A DNA stretch of 39,866 nucleotides from Methylobacterium symbioticum (GCF_902141845.1 NZ_CABFPH010000048.1:1-39866); one strand, 5' to 3'. Shown: positions 16,829 through 24,815, counted from the stretch's first letter. The notes: generated by a model from the letters alone, not told the origin. Made by a program: numbers and translations.

Positions 16829-16981
16829 ACCGGGTCGCCTGCTTCGCGCACCGGCTCCGATCCCGGGCATCGCCCGCATCGCGCAGCGACACTGAGCCTC
16901 GACGCTGAGCCTCCAGGACCTGAGGGGCCCTCACAAGCGTCAGGCGTCAGGTCAGGGACGCGTCGCGGCATCCCCCACGCG

Positions 16982-17022
16982 GGGGGCCCCGCCAGCAACC
17001 CCGTGACAGGCTGGCGGCCCCC
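16982..17022. terminator. Large GC-rich hairpin between convergent genes
   Basis: ggggg (16982-16986) plus ccgccagc (16989-16996) pair with gctggcgg (17010-17017) plus ccccc (17018-17022), around a 13-base loop with a two-base bulge. It lies between the LysR stop (16828) and the msrA stop (17079). There is no T-run, so it is a stalling or 3'-end structure rather than a classical intrinsic terminator. The rest of 16829-17078 holds only short direct repeats (ctgagcctc twice near 16892-16914; gcgtcag twice near 16939-16951). Confidence 0.35.
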
Positions 17023-17078
17023 GGGAGGCCGATCCAGGCCCTGGGCAAAGCCCCCCGGACCGCTGGCACCCGAGCGGC

Positions 17079-17597
17079 TCAGACGTCCTGAGAGGCTGAC
17101 GAGCGAGCCGGCAGGGTCCAATTCGGACGGACGAAGTGGCAGGTATATCCATCGGGCCGGCGTTCCAGGTAGTCCTGGTGCTCCGGTTCGGCCTCCCAGA
17201 ACGGACCGGCCGGCGCCACCTCGGTCACGACCTTCCCCGGCCACAGCCCGGAGGCGTCGACATCGGCGATCGTGTCCTCCGCGACGCGGCGCTGATCCTC
17301 GTCGACGTAGAAGATGGCCGAGCGGTAGCTGAGGCCCCGGTCGTTACCCTGGCGGTTCAGGGTCGAGGGATCGTGGATCTGGAAGAAGAACTCCAGCATG
17401 CGCCGAAAGCTTGTGCGGGCCGGGTCGTAGATGATCTCGATGGCTTCGGCGTGGGTGCCGTGGTTGCGATATGTGGCGTTCGGCACGTCGCCGCCGGTGT
17501 ATCCGACCCGCGTCGACACCACCCCCTCCTGACGGCGGATCAGGTCCTGCATGCCCCAGAAGCACCCGCCCGCCAGCACCGCTCTCTCCGTCCTCAT
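17079..17597 (-). CDS. msrA: Peptide-methionine (S)-S-oxide reductase MsrA
   Basis: Repairs oxidised methionine. The 172-residue protein has the catalytic motif GGCFWG (Cys12), then [24 protein letters not shown] and the [20 protein letters not shown] block, all invariant in MsrA. A second Cys sits near the C-terminus in YTCHF; the usual resolving cysteine tail is short. ATG 17597 is chosen because AGGGA lies 6 bases upstream. ATG 17603, two codons earlier, would sit directly on that site. It appears monocistronic, beside the PilZ and hypothetical genes. Confidence 0.95.
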   Translation of the reverse strand: MRTERAVLAGGCFWGMQDLIRRQEGVVSTRVGYTGGDVPNATYRNHGTHAEAIEIIYDPARTSFRRMLEFFFQIHDPSTLNRQGNDRGLSYRSAIFYVDEDQRRVAEDTIADVDASGLWPGKVVTEVAPAGPFWEAEPEHQDYLERRPDGYTCHFVRPNWTLPARSSASQDV

Positions 17598-17904
17598 CGT
17601 CATTCCCTGTCCGTTGTCGCCCACGTCGTCCGTATATGGGGGCGCCGATGGCGCTTTGCCTCCCTTCCAGGGCCGCCGCGAACGCTTGGAGCGCGCCTGA
17701 GTCGCACGGGATGCCCGCTCTCGGGCATGCGGGAGCCGGCAGCGGAGCCCTGAGCCCCGCTCGGCCTTGGCCCGCTTGGTTCCTTCCATCCATGAAAGGA
17801 TGCGTTCCGGCGACACCCCTGAACTCAGCCGACCGAAGTAAGATCTCAGAAAGCCGGAATGGCCGAGCATCCACCCATAAACGAAACATGCGGAGGATCG
17901 AGAT
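17598..17904. other. Intergenic region between msrA and the first PilZ-like gene
   Basis: No gene is supported here. It holds a small perfect hairpin, atgcccg-ctct-cgggcat (17711-17728), and becomes AT-richer towards 17840-17900, as expected for the promoters of the divergent msrA and PilZ-like genes. Confidence 0.5.
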
Positions 17905-18153
17905 TTGTACGCCAAGACGGCTTTCGAATTCGATCGGCGCCCAACAACCGTGCAAATCCGATTGAAAGATCCCTCCCACGGATTTGGATGCCACGCGATC
18001 AAGATTTCCAGATCGAGCCTGCTGATCATGACGGATCAGGTCGGTCATCTTCCCGATGCGTTCCTGGTGGCACTCCATCCAGACGCGGAGCCTCGGCCCT
18101 GCGCCGTGGCATGGCGCAGGGGCTCGATGGCGCGGCTCCTGATGCTGGACTGA
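17905..18153 (+). CDS. Small PilZ-like protein (82 aa), TTG start
   Basis: The TTG at 17905 follows an excellent ribosome binding site, GGAGGA (17892-17897), by 7 bases. The protein has the PilZ barrel pattern: VQIRLKDP..., [16 protein letters not shown], then [33 protein letters not shown]. Compare the family 'C.v.diS..G......lPd.f.l.......r.C.V.Wr'. The c-di-GMP motif D/NxSxxG is replaced by KISRSS and no clear RxxxR precedes it, so c-di-GMP binding is doubtful. It lies about 100 bp upstream of a second 82-residue protein of the same design. Role unknown. Confidence 0.6.
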   Translation: MYAKTAFEFDRRPTTVQIRLKDPSHGFGCHAIKISRSSLLIMTDQVGHLPDAFLVALHPDAEPRPCAVAWRRGSMARLLMLD

Positions 18154-18249
18154 GTCTCCTGCCGGGAAGGCAGCGGTTATCCCTCAGGCCGACGCGATCA
18201 TTGCGACCGCGCATGAGGATCAGGCCGAGAATCTGTCAGGGGCGCAAGC

Positions 18250-18498
18250 ATGGCCGAGCAATGCCGCGGGGGCACTGACTGCAAGGACGATCCCGGTATC
18301 ATCACGATCGACGAACACACGACGGTCGATTGCCTGGTCTTCGATCTGTCCGAGAGCTGGGTCCGTCTGACGATGATGAGCTCGGCGAACGTTCCCGACA
18401 CCTTCCTGCTCGACGCGCAATGTTTCGGGTCGGGCATCTGCGAGGTGGAATGGCGCACCGACGAAGCGATCGGTGCGCGCCTGCGGCGACTGGGCTGA
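18250..18498 (+). CDS. Small PilZ-like protein (82 aa)
   Basis: MAEQCRGGTDCKDD, then VDCLVFDLSESWVRLTMMS, VPDTFLLDAQC and CEVEWRTDEAIGARLRRLG. This is the compact PilZ fold pattern. The motif DLSESW keeps Asp and Ser of DxSxxG but has Trp instead of Gly, and an upstream RxxxR is missing, so it may not bind c-di-GMP. AGGGG lies 7 bases before ATG 18250. It is the same length as the preceding gene and alignable with it, suggesting an old tandem duplication. Role unknown. Confidence 0.7.
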   Translation: MAEQCRGGTDCKDDPGIITIDEHTTVDCLVFDLSESWVRLTMMSSANVPDTFLLDAQCFGSGICEVEWRTDEAIGARLRRLG

Positions 18499-18706
18499 CG
18501 AGCCCCCAAGCCGCGGCTCCACGCGACCGGGCGCCCGATTCGGGTCGTACGGCCACGGACGGCCCGCTCGGCCCAGTGCCGCCGGTCGGCGCCGGGGCGA
18601 TGGCTGCTCCGGATGCTTCACAAACTCAAGATTGAGTTTTCAGGAAATTAATAACTCTTAGGTGAAATCGCTGCGGTGGCTTCACGCTGTGGGGGGACGA
18701 GCGACG

Positions 18707-19045
18707 ATGCGAGAGGCGATCGACTGGTCCGGCTTTCCGGAGGAGGCCCGCGAGAAACTCGTGCCTCTCGTGAAGATGGTCGACGCCGACGACGTGATCG
18801 TCACACCGCGCCTGCGGGAGGAGGCGCGATCCGCGCTGGCAGAGGTCCGCGCCATCGCAGCCGGAGACCCCGCGATCGTCAAGGCGCTGCGCTGTGTGCG
18901 GGATGCAGCCCTCGTGCTGGCCGGCGTGTCGTCCATCGGCGCCGACTCGGAGTTGGCGCGACGCAACTGCATCGAGGCGCTGCAGATCCTCACCGAGGCG
19001 TTCCGCGTCGCGTCGACGCGCGGTGCGATCGATGTCCCGGAATAG
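18707..19045 (+). CDS. Hypothetical helical protein (112 aa)
   Basis: Not recognised. The sequence MREAIDWSGFPEEAREKLV... is predicted almost wholly helical, with no signal peptide and no membrane segment; one Cys is at CVRDAALVLAG and one at RRNCIEAL. ATG 18707 is preceded by GGGGGGA at about 9 bases. A GTG at 18662 would add 15 residues without a good ribosome binding site. An AT-rich stretch at 18620-18660 may hold its promoter. Codon use matches the genome. Confidence 0.6.
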   Translation: MREAIDWSGFPEEAREKLVPLVKMVDADDVIVTPRLREEARSALAEVRAIAAGDPAIVKALRCVRDAALVLAGVSSIGADSELARRNCIEALQILTEAFRVASTRGAIDVPE

Positions 19046-19525
19046 GCACGGGCGAATCCGGCTCAGGCCTCCCGGCCCGATCCGGTCCCGTTCGCCTCGC
19101 AGGGGGAAGCGAACCGGCCCGCCCTCGCAACCGGCGGGCCAGGCGTCGCGAGGCAGTTCGGACGCCTCCCGTCGCTTCGCTCACTGGTTGAGAATGGGCA
19201 CTCCAGGAATCTCCATCCCGTACCGTCCAGACCAGCCGAGCATCCCCTGCCGGACCGACCTCTCCGCATCGTGAGATGACGGCCGACGATCCGAGGCGCA
19301 GCGTGGCCGCTCGATCCCTCTCCCGCCAGAGATCGAGACCCACCTTCAGCCCGCCCGGCCTCGCCGTGGCGGGCGCTTTTGTTCGCGGCGGCCGGGCCGC
19401 GATCATTGTCGATATGGTGAAGGCATCCCTAAGAGACGTGGACAAGTGCACCGCTGCGTACATGCTGCGGTTGTCGATCCAGCCGTGAGCGCAGATGAAG
19501 GCCTTGGCGGTAAGCAGAGGTTCTG
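19046..19525. other. Gene-free interval upstream of the first mucR
   Basis: No coding sequence is supported in these 480 bases. It holds a perfect hairpin ggcccgcc-(9)-ggcgggcc (19116-19140) and an intrinsic-type terminator at 19349-19380. The segment after 19380 is AT-richer and presumably holds the mucR promoter. Confidence 0.5.
19349..19380 (+). terminator. Rho-independent-type terminator
   Basis: gcccgcc (19349-19355) pairs with ggcgggc (19368-19374) and is followed by gctttt and further T/G. It faces rightward, about 300 bp after the 112-aa hypothetical gene. No intact gene lies directly upstream. It separates that gene from mucR. Confidence 0.5.
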
Positions 19526-20050
19526 ATGAGCGCAAACGACAACGAAGCTGATACCGTTGATGCACAGCCCTCCTACATCGCGTTGACTGCCGAGATTGTA
19601 TCGGCCTATGTCGCAAACAATCGACTGCAGCCTTCCGAGCTGGAAGCCTTGATCGCGAGTGTGCATGCGATACTTGGCGGCCTCGGCAAGAGTACGGAGC
19701 CGGCGGAGCCAGCTTTCGAGAAGCCGACGCCGGCTCAGATCCGCAAGTCCATCACGCCGGACGCGCTGATCTCCTTCATCGACGGCAAAGCCTACAAGAC
19801 GCTGAAGCGGCATCTCACGAAGCACGGGCTCGATCCGGTCAGCTACAGGCAGCGCTACGGCCTGCCGGCCGACTATCCAGCCACTGCGTCGAGCTATTCG
19901 GCGGCGCGCTCCGCATTGGCGCGCGACCTCGGCCTGGGCCGCAAGCCGAAATCCGCTGTGGCCGAGGCGGCCGTTGCCTCGGCGCCGGAGGAGCCTGCAG
20001 TCGCTCCAAAGCCGCGCGGGCGCCGCAAGAAGGCCGGCCCAGCCGCGTGA
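19526..20050 (+). CDS. MucR/Ros-family transcriptional regulator (zinc-ligand-lacking type)
   Basis: A 174-residue DNA-binding protein of the Rhizobiales Ros/MucR family, which acts as a global regulator and H-NS-like repressor at AT-rich promoters. The N-terminal part (about 15-52) is the oligomerisation region. The DNA-binding core is QIRKSITPDALISFIDGK, then KTLKRHLTKHGLDPVSYRQRYGLPADYP. The two zinc cysteines of Ros are replaced by Ser83 and Asp86, while His96 and His100 remain, as in Mesorhizobium Ml proteins. A basic tail, RGRRKKAG, ends the protein. It faces a second family member across 75 bp. Confidence 0.93.
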   Translation: MSANDNEADTVDAQPSYIALTAEIVSAYVANNRLQPSELEALIASVHAILGGLGKSTEPAEPAFEKPTPAQIRKSITPDALISFIDGKAYKTLKRHLTKHGLDPVSYRQRYGLPADYPATASSYSAARSALARDLGLGRKPKSAVAEAAVASAPEEPAVAPKPRGRRKKAGPAA

Positions 20051-20125
20051 GCCGGAGCCGATGAAGCCCCGGCCAGCGCGTGCCGCCGGAGCTTCTCGCG
20101 CTGACGGCGGTGTCCTGCCGTCGCG

Positions 20126-20608
20126 TTACGCGACCTTCCGGCGGCGCCCGCCGGGCTGAGCCGGCTCCTCTTGGTCCTGGCGCTCCGCCAGGGCGCCGGG
20201 CCGGCCGAGGCCGATCTGCTTGGCCAGCGCCGAGCGCTGGGCGGCATAGTTCGGCGCCACCATCGGATAGTCGGCCGGCAGACCGAAGCGCTCGCGATAG
20301 GCCCGCGGCTCCAGGCCGTGGCTGGTCAGGTGCCGCTTCAGGGTCTTGTAGGTCTTGCCGTCAAGGAAGCTCACCAGCCCGTCCGGCGTGATGCTCTTCC
20401 GGATCTGGGCCGCCGAGGGCTTCTCCACCTCCTCGACCACAGGCGCGGCAGCCGCGCCGGTCGCGAGGCCGACGAGGGCCGCGTGGATGTTCGCGATGAG
20501 TGCGCCGAGCTCCGCGGCCGGGACCGAGTTATTCGAGATGTAGGCGGCGACGAGGGCGCCGGTGAGCTCAATGAGTTCGGGCGAACCGCCCGCAGCGTCT
20601 TCTGACAT
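20126..20608 (-). CDS. MucR/Ros-family transcriptional regulator, second paralog
   Basis: A 160-residue homolog of the convergent neighbour. Core QIRKSITPDGLVSFLDGK, KTLKRHLTSHGLEPRAYRERFGLPADYPMVAPNYA; zinc cysteines replaced by Ser80 and Asp83, His93 and His97 kept; basic tail GGRRRKVA. ATG 20608 is chosen because GGGAA lies 6 bases upstream; ATG 20614 is an alternative. The upstream 100 bp are AT-rich, a typical autoregulatory target for MucR. The two paralogs differ in linker and N-terminus, so this is an old duplication, not a recent copy. Confidence 0.93.
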   Translation of the reverse strand: MSEDAAGGSPELIELTGALVAAYISNNSVPAAELGALIANIHAALVGLATGAAAAPVVEEVEKPSAAQIRKSITPDGLVSFLDGKTYKTLKRHLTSHGLEPRAYRERFGLPADYPMVAPNYAAQRSALAKQIGLGRPGALAERQDQEEPAQPGGRRRKVA

Positions 20609-21137
20609 CAGCATTTCCCAAGATGCGCCCCGTATGGGGTCGTTCTGTCCCGTTGACCAAGCATCAAGCGAGATGATCCTTAGTTCCATGAAAAACTGAC
20701 TGCATCAACTGTGGCGCGGCCATGTTTCCGCTTAGCATTATCTCAGTCGACCTATTCCCTGGCGCGTGGGAAACCGTGCATCTGCACCAGCCAGCACCGC
20801 ATCTGGGAGTGCCAGCGCAACCAGTACGGTAGCGTCGAACGCCGAGGTCGATGCGGCCCATCCGGCGGCGATGCCGGTCGCCATGACGACGGCCGAGAGC
20901 GAAGCATGCCTGTCAGCGCCCCGGTCGGAGGCGAAGGCGCTTCAGCGCCGACATGCCGGATAGAGGCCGGGCCTCGTCGCGCGGTGCTCGCCATGACGGC
21001 GACGGATCGCTCAACAGACCGAGCGATCCGTATCCTGAACGGACACATGTGCGCGTTCCCGGTGGCTTACCGTTCAGGGTTTGCGCCGGACGCTCAGAGA
21101 GAGACGAGGGCTGGAAGCGAACTTCCGCACGCGCCCA
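20609..21137. other. Gene-free interval upstream of the second mucR and downstream of the EAL gene
   Basis: No convincing gene is seen in 529 bases. The first 150 bases are AT-richer and include likely promoter sequence for the leftward mucR. A strong hairpin lies at 21002-21031. The remainder looks non-coding or decayed. Confidence 0.5.
21002..21031. repeat. Perfect 11-bp inverted repeat (hairpin)
   Basis: acggatcgctc (21002-21012), loop aacagacc, gagcgatccgt (21021-21031). It lies about 107 bp beyond the EAL stop on the minus strand and could be its 3'-end hairpin, although no T-run follows on either strand. It could also be an operator. Confidence 0.5.
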
Positions 21138-21914
21138 TCAGGCAACGAACTGACGCTCAGAGGTGCATTGAAACGACGCATTCACGGGCGGAAGGCTCGA
21201 GAGGGCCGGTTTGGCAAACAGGTAGCCTTGAAAAAGCTGAATCCCGGCTGCGCGGAGGGCGATCATCTCGCCTACGGTCTCCACCCCTTCTGCGAGAACC
21301 GTGATGCCGAGTTCCCGTGCCATCGCAGTCACACAGGCGATGATGGTCTGCCGCGCGGGAGAGCTCGCGATGCCCCGGATCAGTTCCATGTCGAGCTTGA
21401 TCAGATCCGGCTGAAAACTCGCCAGCAGGTTGAGCCCGGCATAGCCGGCACCAAAGTCGTCGAGTGCTGTCAGAAAGCCCTGCTTGCGGTACTCCTCAAT
21501 GATCCGCTGCACGTGAGCGACGTCGATCATGCGCTCATTCTCGGTGAATTCGAACATGATCTGCCGCTGCGCGAACCCAACTCGCTGTGCAGCTTGGAGT
21601 GTTGCTCGGATGCATGCCGCCGGCTCGTAGACCGCGTTCGGCATGAAATTGATCGAGAGACGCGTGTCGGCATCTGGGAACAGGCTGCCGGCCAGCTCGA
21701 TGGCTCGGACGCGGCAGGCCTGATCGAATTTGTAGCGGTTGGCCTCGTTCACTTGGCCGAGCACCCAGCCCGCGCCTTGTCCGTCCATGCCTCGCACCAG
21801 GGCCTCGTAGCCCCAGACACGTTGCCTTTCGACATCGACGATCGGCTGGAAGGCCATCGTAAAGGAGAATGCGAGTTCAGCACCTCCTTGGCAGCCTTGG
21901 CACTTGACGCGCAT
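21138..21914 (-). CDS. EAL-domain c-di-GMP phosphodiesterase with N-terminal CxxC
   Basis: A 258-residue stand-alone EAL protein that would hydrolyse c-di-GMP to pGpG. The catalytic residues look complete: Glu37 in YEALVRG, Asn89 in SINFMP, Glu122 and Glu125 in FEFTE, Asp152-Asp153 in LDDFGAGYAG, Lys173 in LIKLD, Glu209 and Glu212 in AEGVET, and Gln229 in FQGYLFAKP. No GGDEF, sensor or membrane segment is present. The N-terminus MRVKCQGCQGG has a CxxC pair that may bind metal or sense redox; this is an inference. ATG 21914 follows GGGA by 6 bases; a TTG at 21932 is weaker. The neighbours include PilZ-like proteins but no shared operon. Confidence 0.93.
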   Translation of the reverse strand: MRVKCQGCQGGAELAFSFTMAFQPIVDVERQRVWGYEALVRGMDGQGAGWVLGQVNEANRYKFDQACRVRAIELAGSLFPDADTRLSINFMPNAVYEPAACIRATLQAAQRVGFAQRQIMFEFTENERMIDVAHVQRIIEEYRKQGFLTALDDFGAGYAGLNLLASFQPDLIKLDMELIRGIASSPARQTIIACVTAMARELGITVLAEGVETVGEMIALRAAGIQLFQGYLFAKPALSSLPPVNASFQCTSERQFVA

Positions 21915-22562
21915 CAGAGATCCCTTCCTCAAGAAACAACCTAAGTTGGATCTGTGAAGAGCTCGTTAATCATGGACGTAATCGGTATTTTCGGCGGAAC
22001 CAACATAAGATGTACGAGCGGTGATTTTTAAGATCGGCACGTTGGCTGGCAATTCGGACGTGATGGTTGTTCGGAGCAGCTGCAGGCGATCGCGGGCCGG
22101 GTGATCGCGCCAGCAGTGCATCATCACGGTAGACAGGCTCCCCTCGGAAGGCGCCTGCGATGGTGACGGCGTAGCGGTCCCGAGAGGTCTCGACGTTCTC
22201 GCCCATCGTTATGTTCGCCCTGCTGATGAAGCTCAGCGCCCACGGCGCGAGGACGATGCGCGCGAGCGGTTCGTCGAACCGGGCGGGCAGTTCCGGGCGG
22301 AGCAGCGCGCCCGAGCCGGCAAGCCAGCAGTCCGAGCGCGCCGGCGCGACAGGCGGCGAGCGTCAGGGCAAGGCGAGGGCGTGCCATGTCAGGCGCTTGC
22401 CCGCGCGGTGGCCGCTCGCCGCTTGGCAAGCGCGGAGGGCCGAAGAGCGGAGAGAGCGCGGCAGGAGCCATGTCGCGGCCGGTCCGCCGGTGCAGGGATC
22501 AGGAGATTTGCCGTTCGACTCCGCTGTCCTAGGTGAGTATCGAGGCAGCCAGAGGAGAGCAT
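21915..22562. other. Gene-poor interval with decayed coding sequence
   Basis: This stretch of 648 bases contains an AT-rich promoter-like part (21930-22050), a possible decayed gene on the minus strand (separate entry) and a long-armed inverted repeat, gcgcttgcc (22393-22401) / ggcaagcgc (22425-22433), with a 23-base loop. No intact gene is confident. Confidence 0.45.
21970..22206 (-). pseudogene. Possible truncated hypothetical protein
   Basis: Not recognised. From ATG 22206 the frame reads MGENVETSRDRYAVTIAGAF..., with GC-rich third positions for the first ~30 codons. The same frame stays open upstream to about 22360 (…PARFDEPLARIVLAPWALSFIS…) without a usable start. The last ~35 codons look non-coding (AT-rich, Arg/His-rich). 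This pattern suggests the remnant of a gene that has lost both ends. A chance frame remains possible. Confidence 0.25.
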
Positions 22563-22745
22563 ATGGCCGATCTGCTGAGCAACACCCAGCTTCGCCGTAC
22601 CGTTTCAGCGGTGCGGCAGGATGATCGGCAGGTGAAGGCAGCGGCTGTATGGGACGAAGTCGCGGAAGAGCGGCAAGCTCTGGAGGACCGCACATCGCGA
22701 CTGAGAGCATTGCGGCTCGCGCGGGAGGCGAACGGCCGATCGTGA
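22563..22745 (+). CDS. Small charged helical protein (60 aa), unknown function
   Basis: MADLLSNTQLRRTVSAVRQDD..., ending EERQALEDRTSRLRALRLAREA. AGGAG lies 5 bases before ATG 22563. It is highly charged and helical, with no membrane segment. The '(D/E)(K/R)T.RLRALRLA.EA' ending is familiar from small Methylobacterium hypotheticals. It converges on the receiver-protein gene 31 bp away. Function unknown. Confidence 0.65.
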   Translation: MADLLSNTQLRRTVSAVRQDDRQVKAAAVWDEVAEERQALEDRTSRLRALRLAREANGRS

Positions 22746-22776
22746 CGAGCTAGGCCGCACCCGACAGCCGAGCGCG

Positions 22777-23367
22777 TCAGCAGGGGGCAGGCGGCCCGAG
22801 TGTCCGGACCGCCTGATCGACCTGCATCAGCACGTCGAGCGCGCGCCAGGGCTTGTCGAGATAGACGGCCCTGCCGGGAAGTTCGGCGAGACGCTCGCCC
22901 GCACCGCCTGATGTGACGACGAGACGAATGTTGGGCCAGGAGCGGCTCGCAAGGCTTGCGAGTTGCACACCGTCCATGGCGCCGGCGAGCCGGACGTCCG
23001 TGAAGAGCATGGCGACCTCGTCCGGCTGCTCGCCGATCGCACGGATTGCCTCCTCGGCGCTGGCGCAGGCGACGACATCGAGGACCGTTTCCTCCAGCAT
23101 CGCCACGGCAAGGTCCCGCAGGACCGGATCCGCTTCCGCGACGACGACGATCCGCGTCGGCTGTGACGAGTTCGGCGGAAGGCTGCGATCCCTCCGTCCG
23201 AGTGCGTCGCGCTCCCGCAGCAGAAGCACGAGTTCGGTCAGCCGGGGCGGAAGCTCGACCTCGACGAGGCTGTCGTAGGTCGGACCCAGCCGGTGCGCAA
23301 CGCCGTGCGCCGTCGGGTTCGCTCCCCCGTCCCCCGGGAATGGAAGCACGTCGCTCGCACGATGCAT
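22777..23367 (-). CDS. Receiver-domain response regulator with NepR-like N-terminal segment
   Basis: A 196-residue protein. Residues ~72-190 form a receiver domain: acidic Glu78/Asp80, phospho-acceptor Asp124 in LFTDVRLAG, Thr152/Ser153 in VVTSGG and Lys172 in LDKPW. There is no output domain after it. The first 70 residues carry LGPTYDSLVEVELPPRLTEL plus a Leu-rich helix. Its spacing of Tyr, Val, Pro and Leu resembles the core of NepR anti-sigma factors of the alphaproteobacterial general stress response. Start ATG 23367 has GGGAGAG 3 bases upstream. If the N-terminal reading is right, it could tune stress signalling; otherwise it is a single-domain regulator with an unusual leader. Confidence 0.85.
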   Translation of the reverse strand: MHRASDVLPFPGDGGANPTAHGVAHRLGPTYDSLVEVELPPRLTELVLLLRERDALGRRDRSLPPNSSQPTRIVVVAEADPVLRDLAVAMLEETVLDVVACASAEEAIRAIGEQPDEVAMLFTDVRLAGAMDGVQLASLASRSWPNIRLVVTSGGAGERLAELPGRAVYLDKPWRALDVLMQVDQAVRTLGPPAPC

Positions 23368-23987
23368 GAACTCTCCCTGCCCGGTGACGGCAGATCACGT
23401 CCCGGGTCCGCACGTTAATCCATGTGATTACTCATGGTGAATGAGGCCAGACGGAGATGGTTTCAGCGTCGCAGCAACAAATGCTCTTCTCCTGGAAGGC
23501 ACGTTGGCCATTGAGTTGAGCGCAACTGAGGCTAATCGGGAAAATTCTCCTTGTTCCTGGGCCGATCGGGCATTCGAGATACTTCAGAAGCCCCTGCCGA
23601 TCGCAGAGCAATCGGGACCGGATCCAAGTCATTGTTTTTGACGTGCTCTCTTTCACCGAACCGACCTGCACGTCGTCGGCGAGGGCTCTCGTTCCTTGTC
23701 AGGGCTCACGAGGTCTGCGATCCGGATCGATTGTGCGACACGGGTCAGAATGCGTCCTGCAGCGCAGGGAGCATGGACCAGACCTCGCCTGATCGGCACG
23801 ACGATGCTCGCGCATGCTGGAACGCGCGCCGATCCTTCATCATCCGACGAGCCTCGGATCGACGGTGTTCAAGATCATCGTCGTTCCTTGGCCGGCGGCT
23901 CTCGAAACGGTCCGTCGACTGAACATGTTGCCATGGCGTGCCTGCGGCACCACCTGCCGAACGTCGGCAGAACAAGCAGGAGGCCCG
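23368..23987. other. Gene-free interval
   Basis: No gene is supported in 620 bases. The part from 23400 to 23640 is AT-rich and contains ccatg-N8-catgg (23420-23437), a small dyad 53-70 bp before the receiver gene start. The rest has open frames in several phases but no coding signature or ribosome binding site. Confidence 0.5.
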
Positions 23988-24287
23988 ATGGCACGCTTCA
24001 TCGCGATCGAACGGAAGACCGGACGCGTCTACGGCGACACGGCACGGTTCGGCTCGAACGGCGAGGTCGTTTCGCCCGCCGACGCCGTCTGCCTGTTCGA
24101 CCGCCATGCCGGCCGGGCCATGCGCGGCTTCGGGTACGTCAAAGCCGACAGCGATGCGGCGCAGTACGATGTCTTCGAGATCCGCCGTCCCGGCGCCCGG
24201 AGCGCCTCGGCCACCGATGCGGAGGCGCAGGCCCTGGTCGAGGATCACGGATCCCTGGCCGCCTCCCTCGTCACCTACAATTCCTGA
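23988..24287 (+). CDS. Hypothetical protein (99 aa)
   Basis: MARFIAIERKTGRVYGDTARF..., not recognised. GGAGG precedes ATG 23988 by 4 bases and third positions are GC-rich throughout. No signal peptide or membrane segment; one Cys in DAVCLFDRHAG. It may be a compact beta-rich domain (VFEIRRPG). An extension upstream to 23814 is open but reads as non-coding. Function unknown. Confidence 0.6.
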   Translation: MARFIAIERKTGRVYGDTARFGSNGEVVSPADAVCLFDRHAGRAMRGFGYVKADSDAAQYDVFEIRRPGARSASATDAEAQALVEDHGSLAASLVTYNS

Positions 24288-24461
24288 GCCCGCACCGCGC
24301 CCGGCACGCCCAGCCCAGGTTCCAACGGCCCGCTCATCATCTTTGGCCAGTGCTGTCGCACCACACCGAAGAGGGAGGTCCGGCCGAGCAGAGAGCACCG
24401 CAAGACGCCGGTTCATCACGCCTCGGGATTAACTGGGATCGCACACCGTGGACGACCCGGC

Positions 24462-24491
24462 TTTACGATGGGCCCAGCGTAGCCTTACTAT
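24462..24491 (+). promoter_or_regulatory. Candidate sigma-70-type promoter for the secreted small protein
   Basis: tttacg (24462-24467) and tactat (24486-24491) are separated by 18 bases. They lie about 30 bp before the 24522 start, whose ribosome binding site is AGGAGGA. Confidence 0.45.
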
Positions 24492-24521
24492 CACGCTCCC
24501 GTGAACCACACAGGAGGAATC

Positions 24522-24815
24522 ATGAAGACGCTGGCTATGACGGCTCTCGCAGCCGCTTTCGCAGGCTCCGTCCTCATCGCACCGGCGGCCGAGGCACGTC
24601 CCGGCTATCGCGGCGGCCACGGCCATCACGGAGGCTACGGGTACCGCGGCGGATATCGTCACTATGGCCACCGGCGCGGTCCCGGTGTCGGCGGCGCTCT
24701 GGCCGCAGGGGCCGCGCTCGGCATCATCGGCGGAGCGATCGCAGCCTCCCAGGCGCCGCGCTACTACGCCCCGGCTCCGGCCTACGGCTATTACGACCCC
24801 TATTACGGCTACTGA
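24522..24815 (+). CDS. Small secreted Gly/Tyr/His-rich protein (97 aa)
   Basis: ATG 24522 follows AGGAGGA by 3 bases. The first 26 residues, MKTLAMTALAAAFAGSVLIA then PAAEA, form a clear signal peptide. The mature part has a GYRGGHGHHGGYGYRGGY-type low-complexity repeat, then a hydrophobic Gly/Ala segment (VGGALAAGAALGIIGGAIAA) and a Tyr/Pro tail ending YYDPYYGY. Such proteins are common, uncharacterised periplasmic or envelope proteins of Rhizobiales; metal binding by the His residues is conceivable but unproven. Confidence 0.8.
   Translation: MKTLAMTALAAAFAGSVLIAPAAEARPGYRGGHGHHGGYGYRGGYRHYGHRRGPGVGGALAAGAALGIIGGAIAASQAPRYYAPAPAYGYYDPYYGY

Noticed and set aside
19310..19335. Sequence 'ctcgatccctctcccgcca' resembling a tRNA-Ser 3' end just before a terminator
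   Set aside because: No matching acceptor strand, D-arm or anticodon arm is found in the preceding 100 bases, and no duplicated attachment site is seen.
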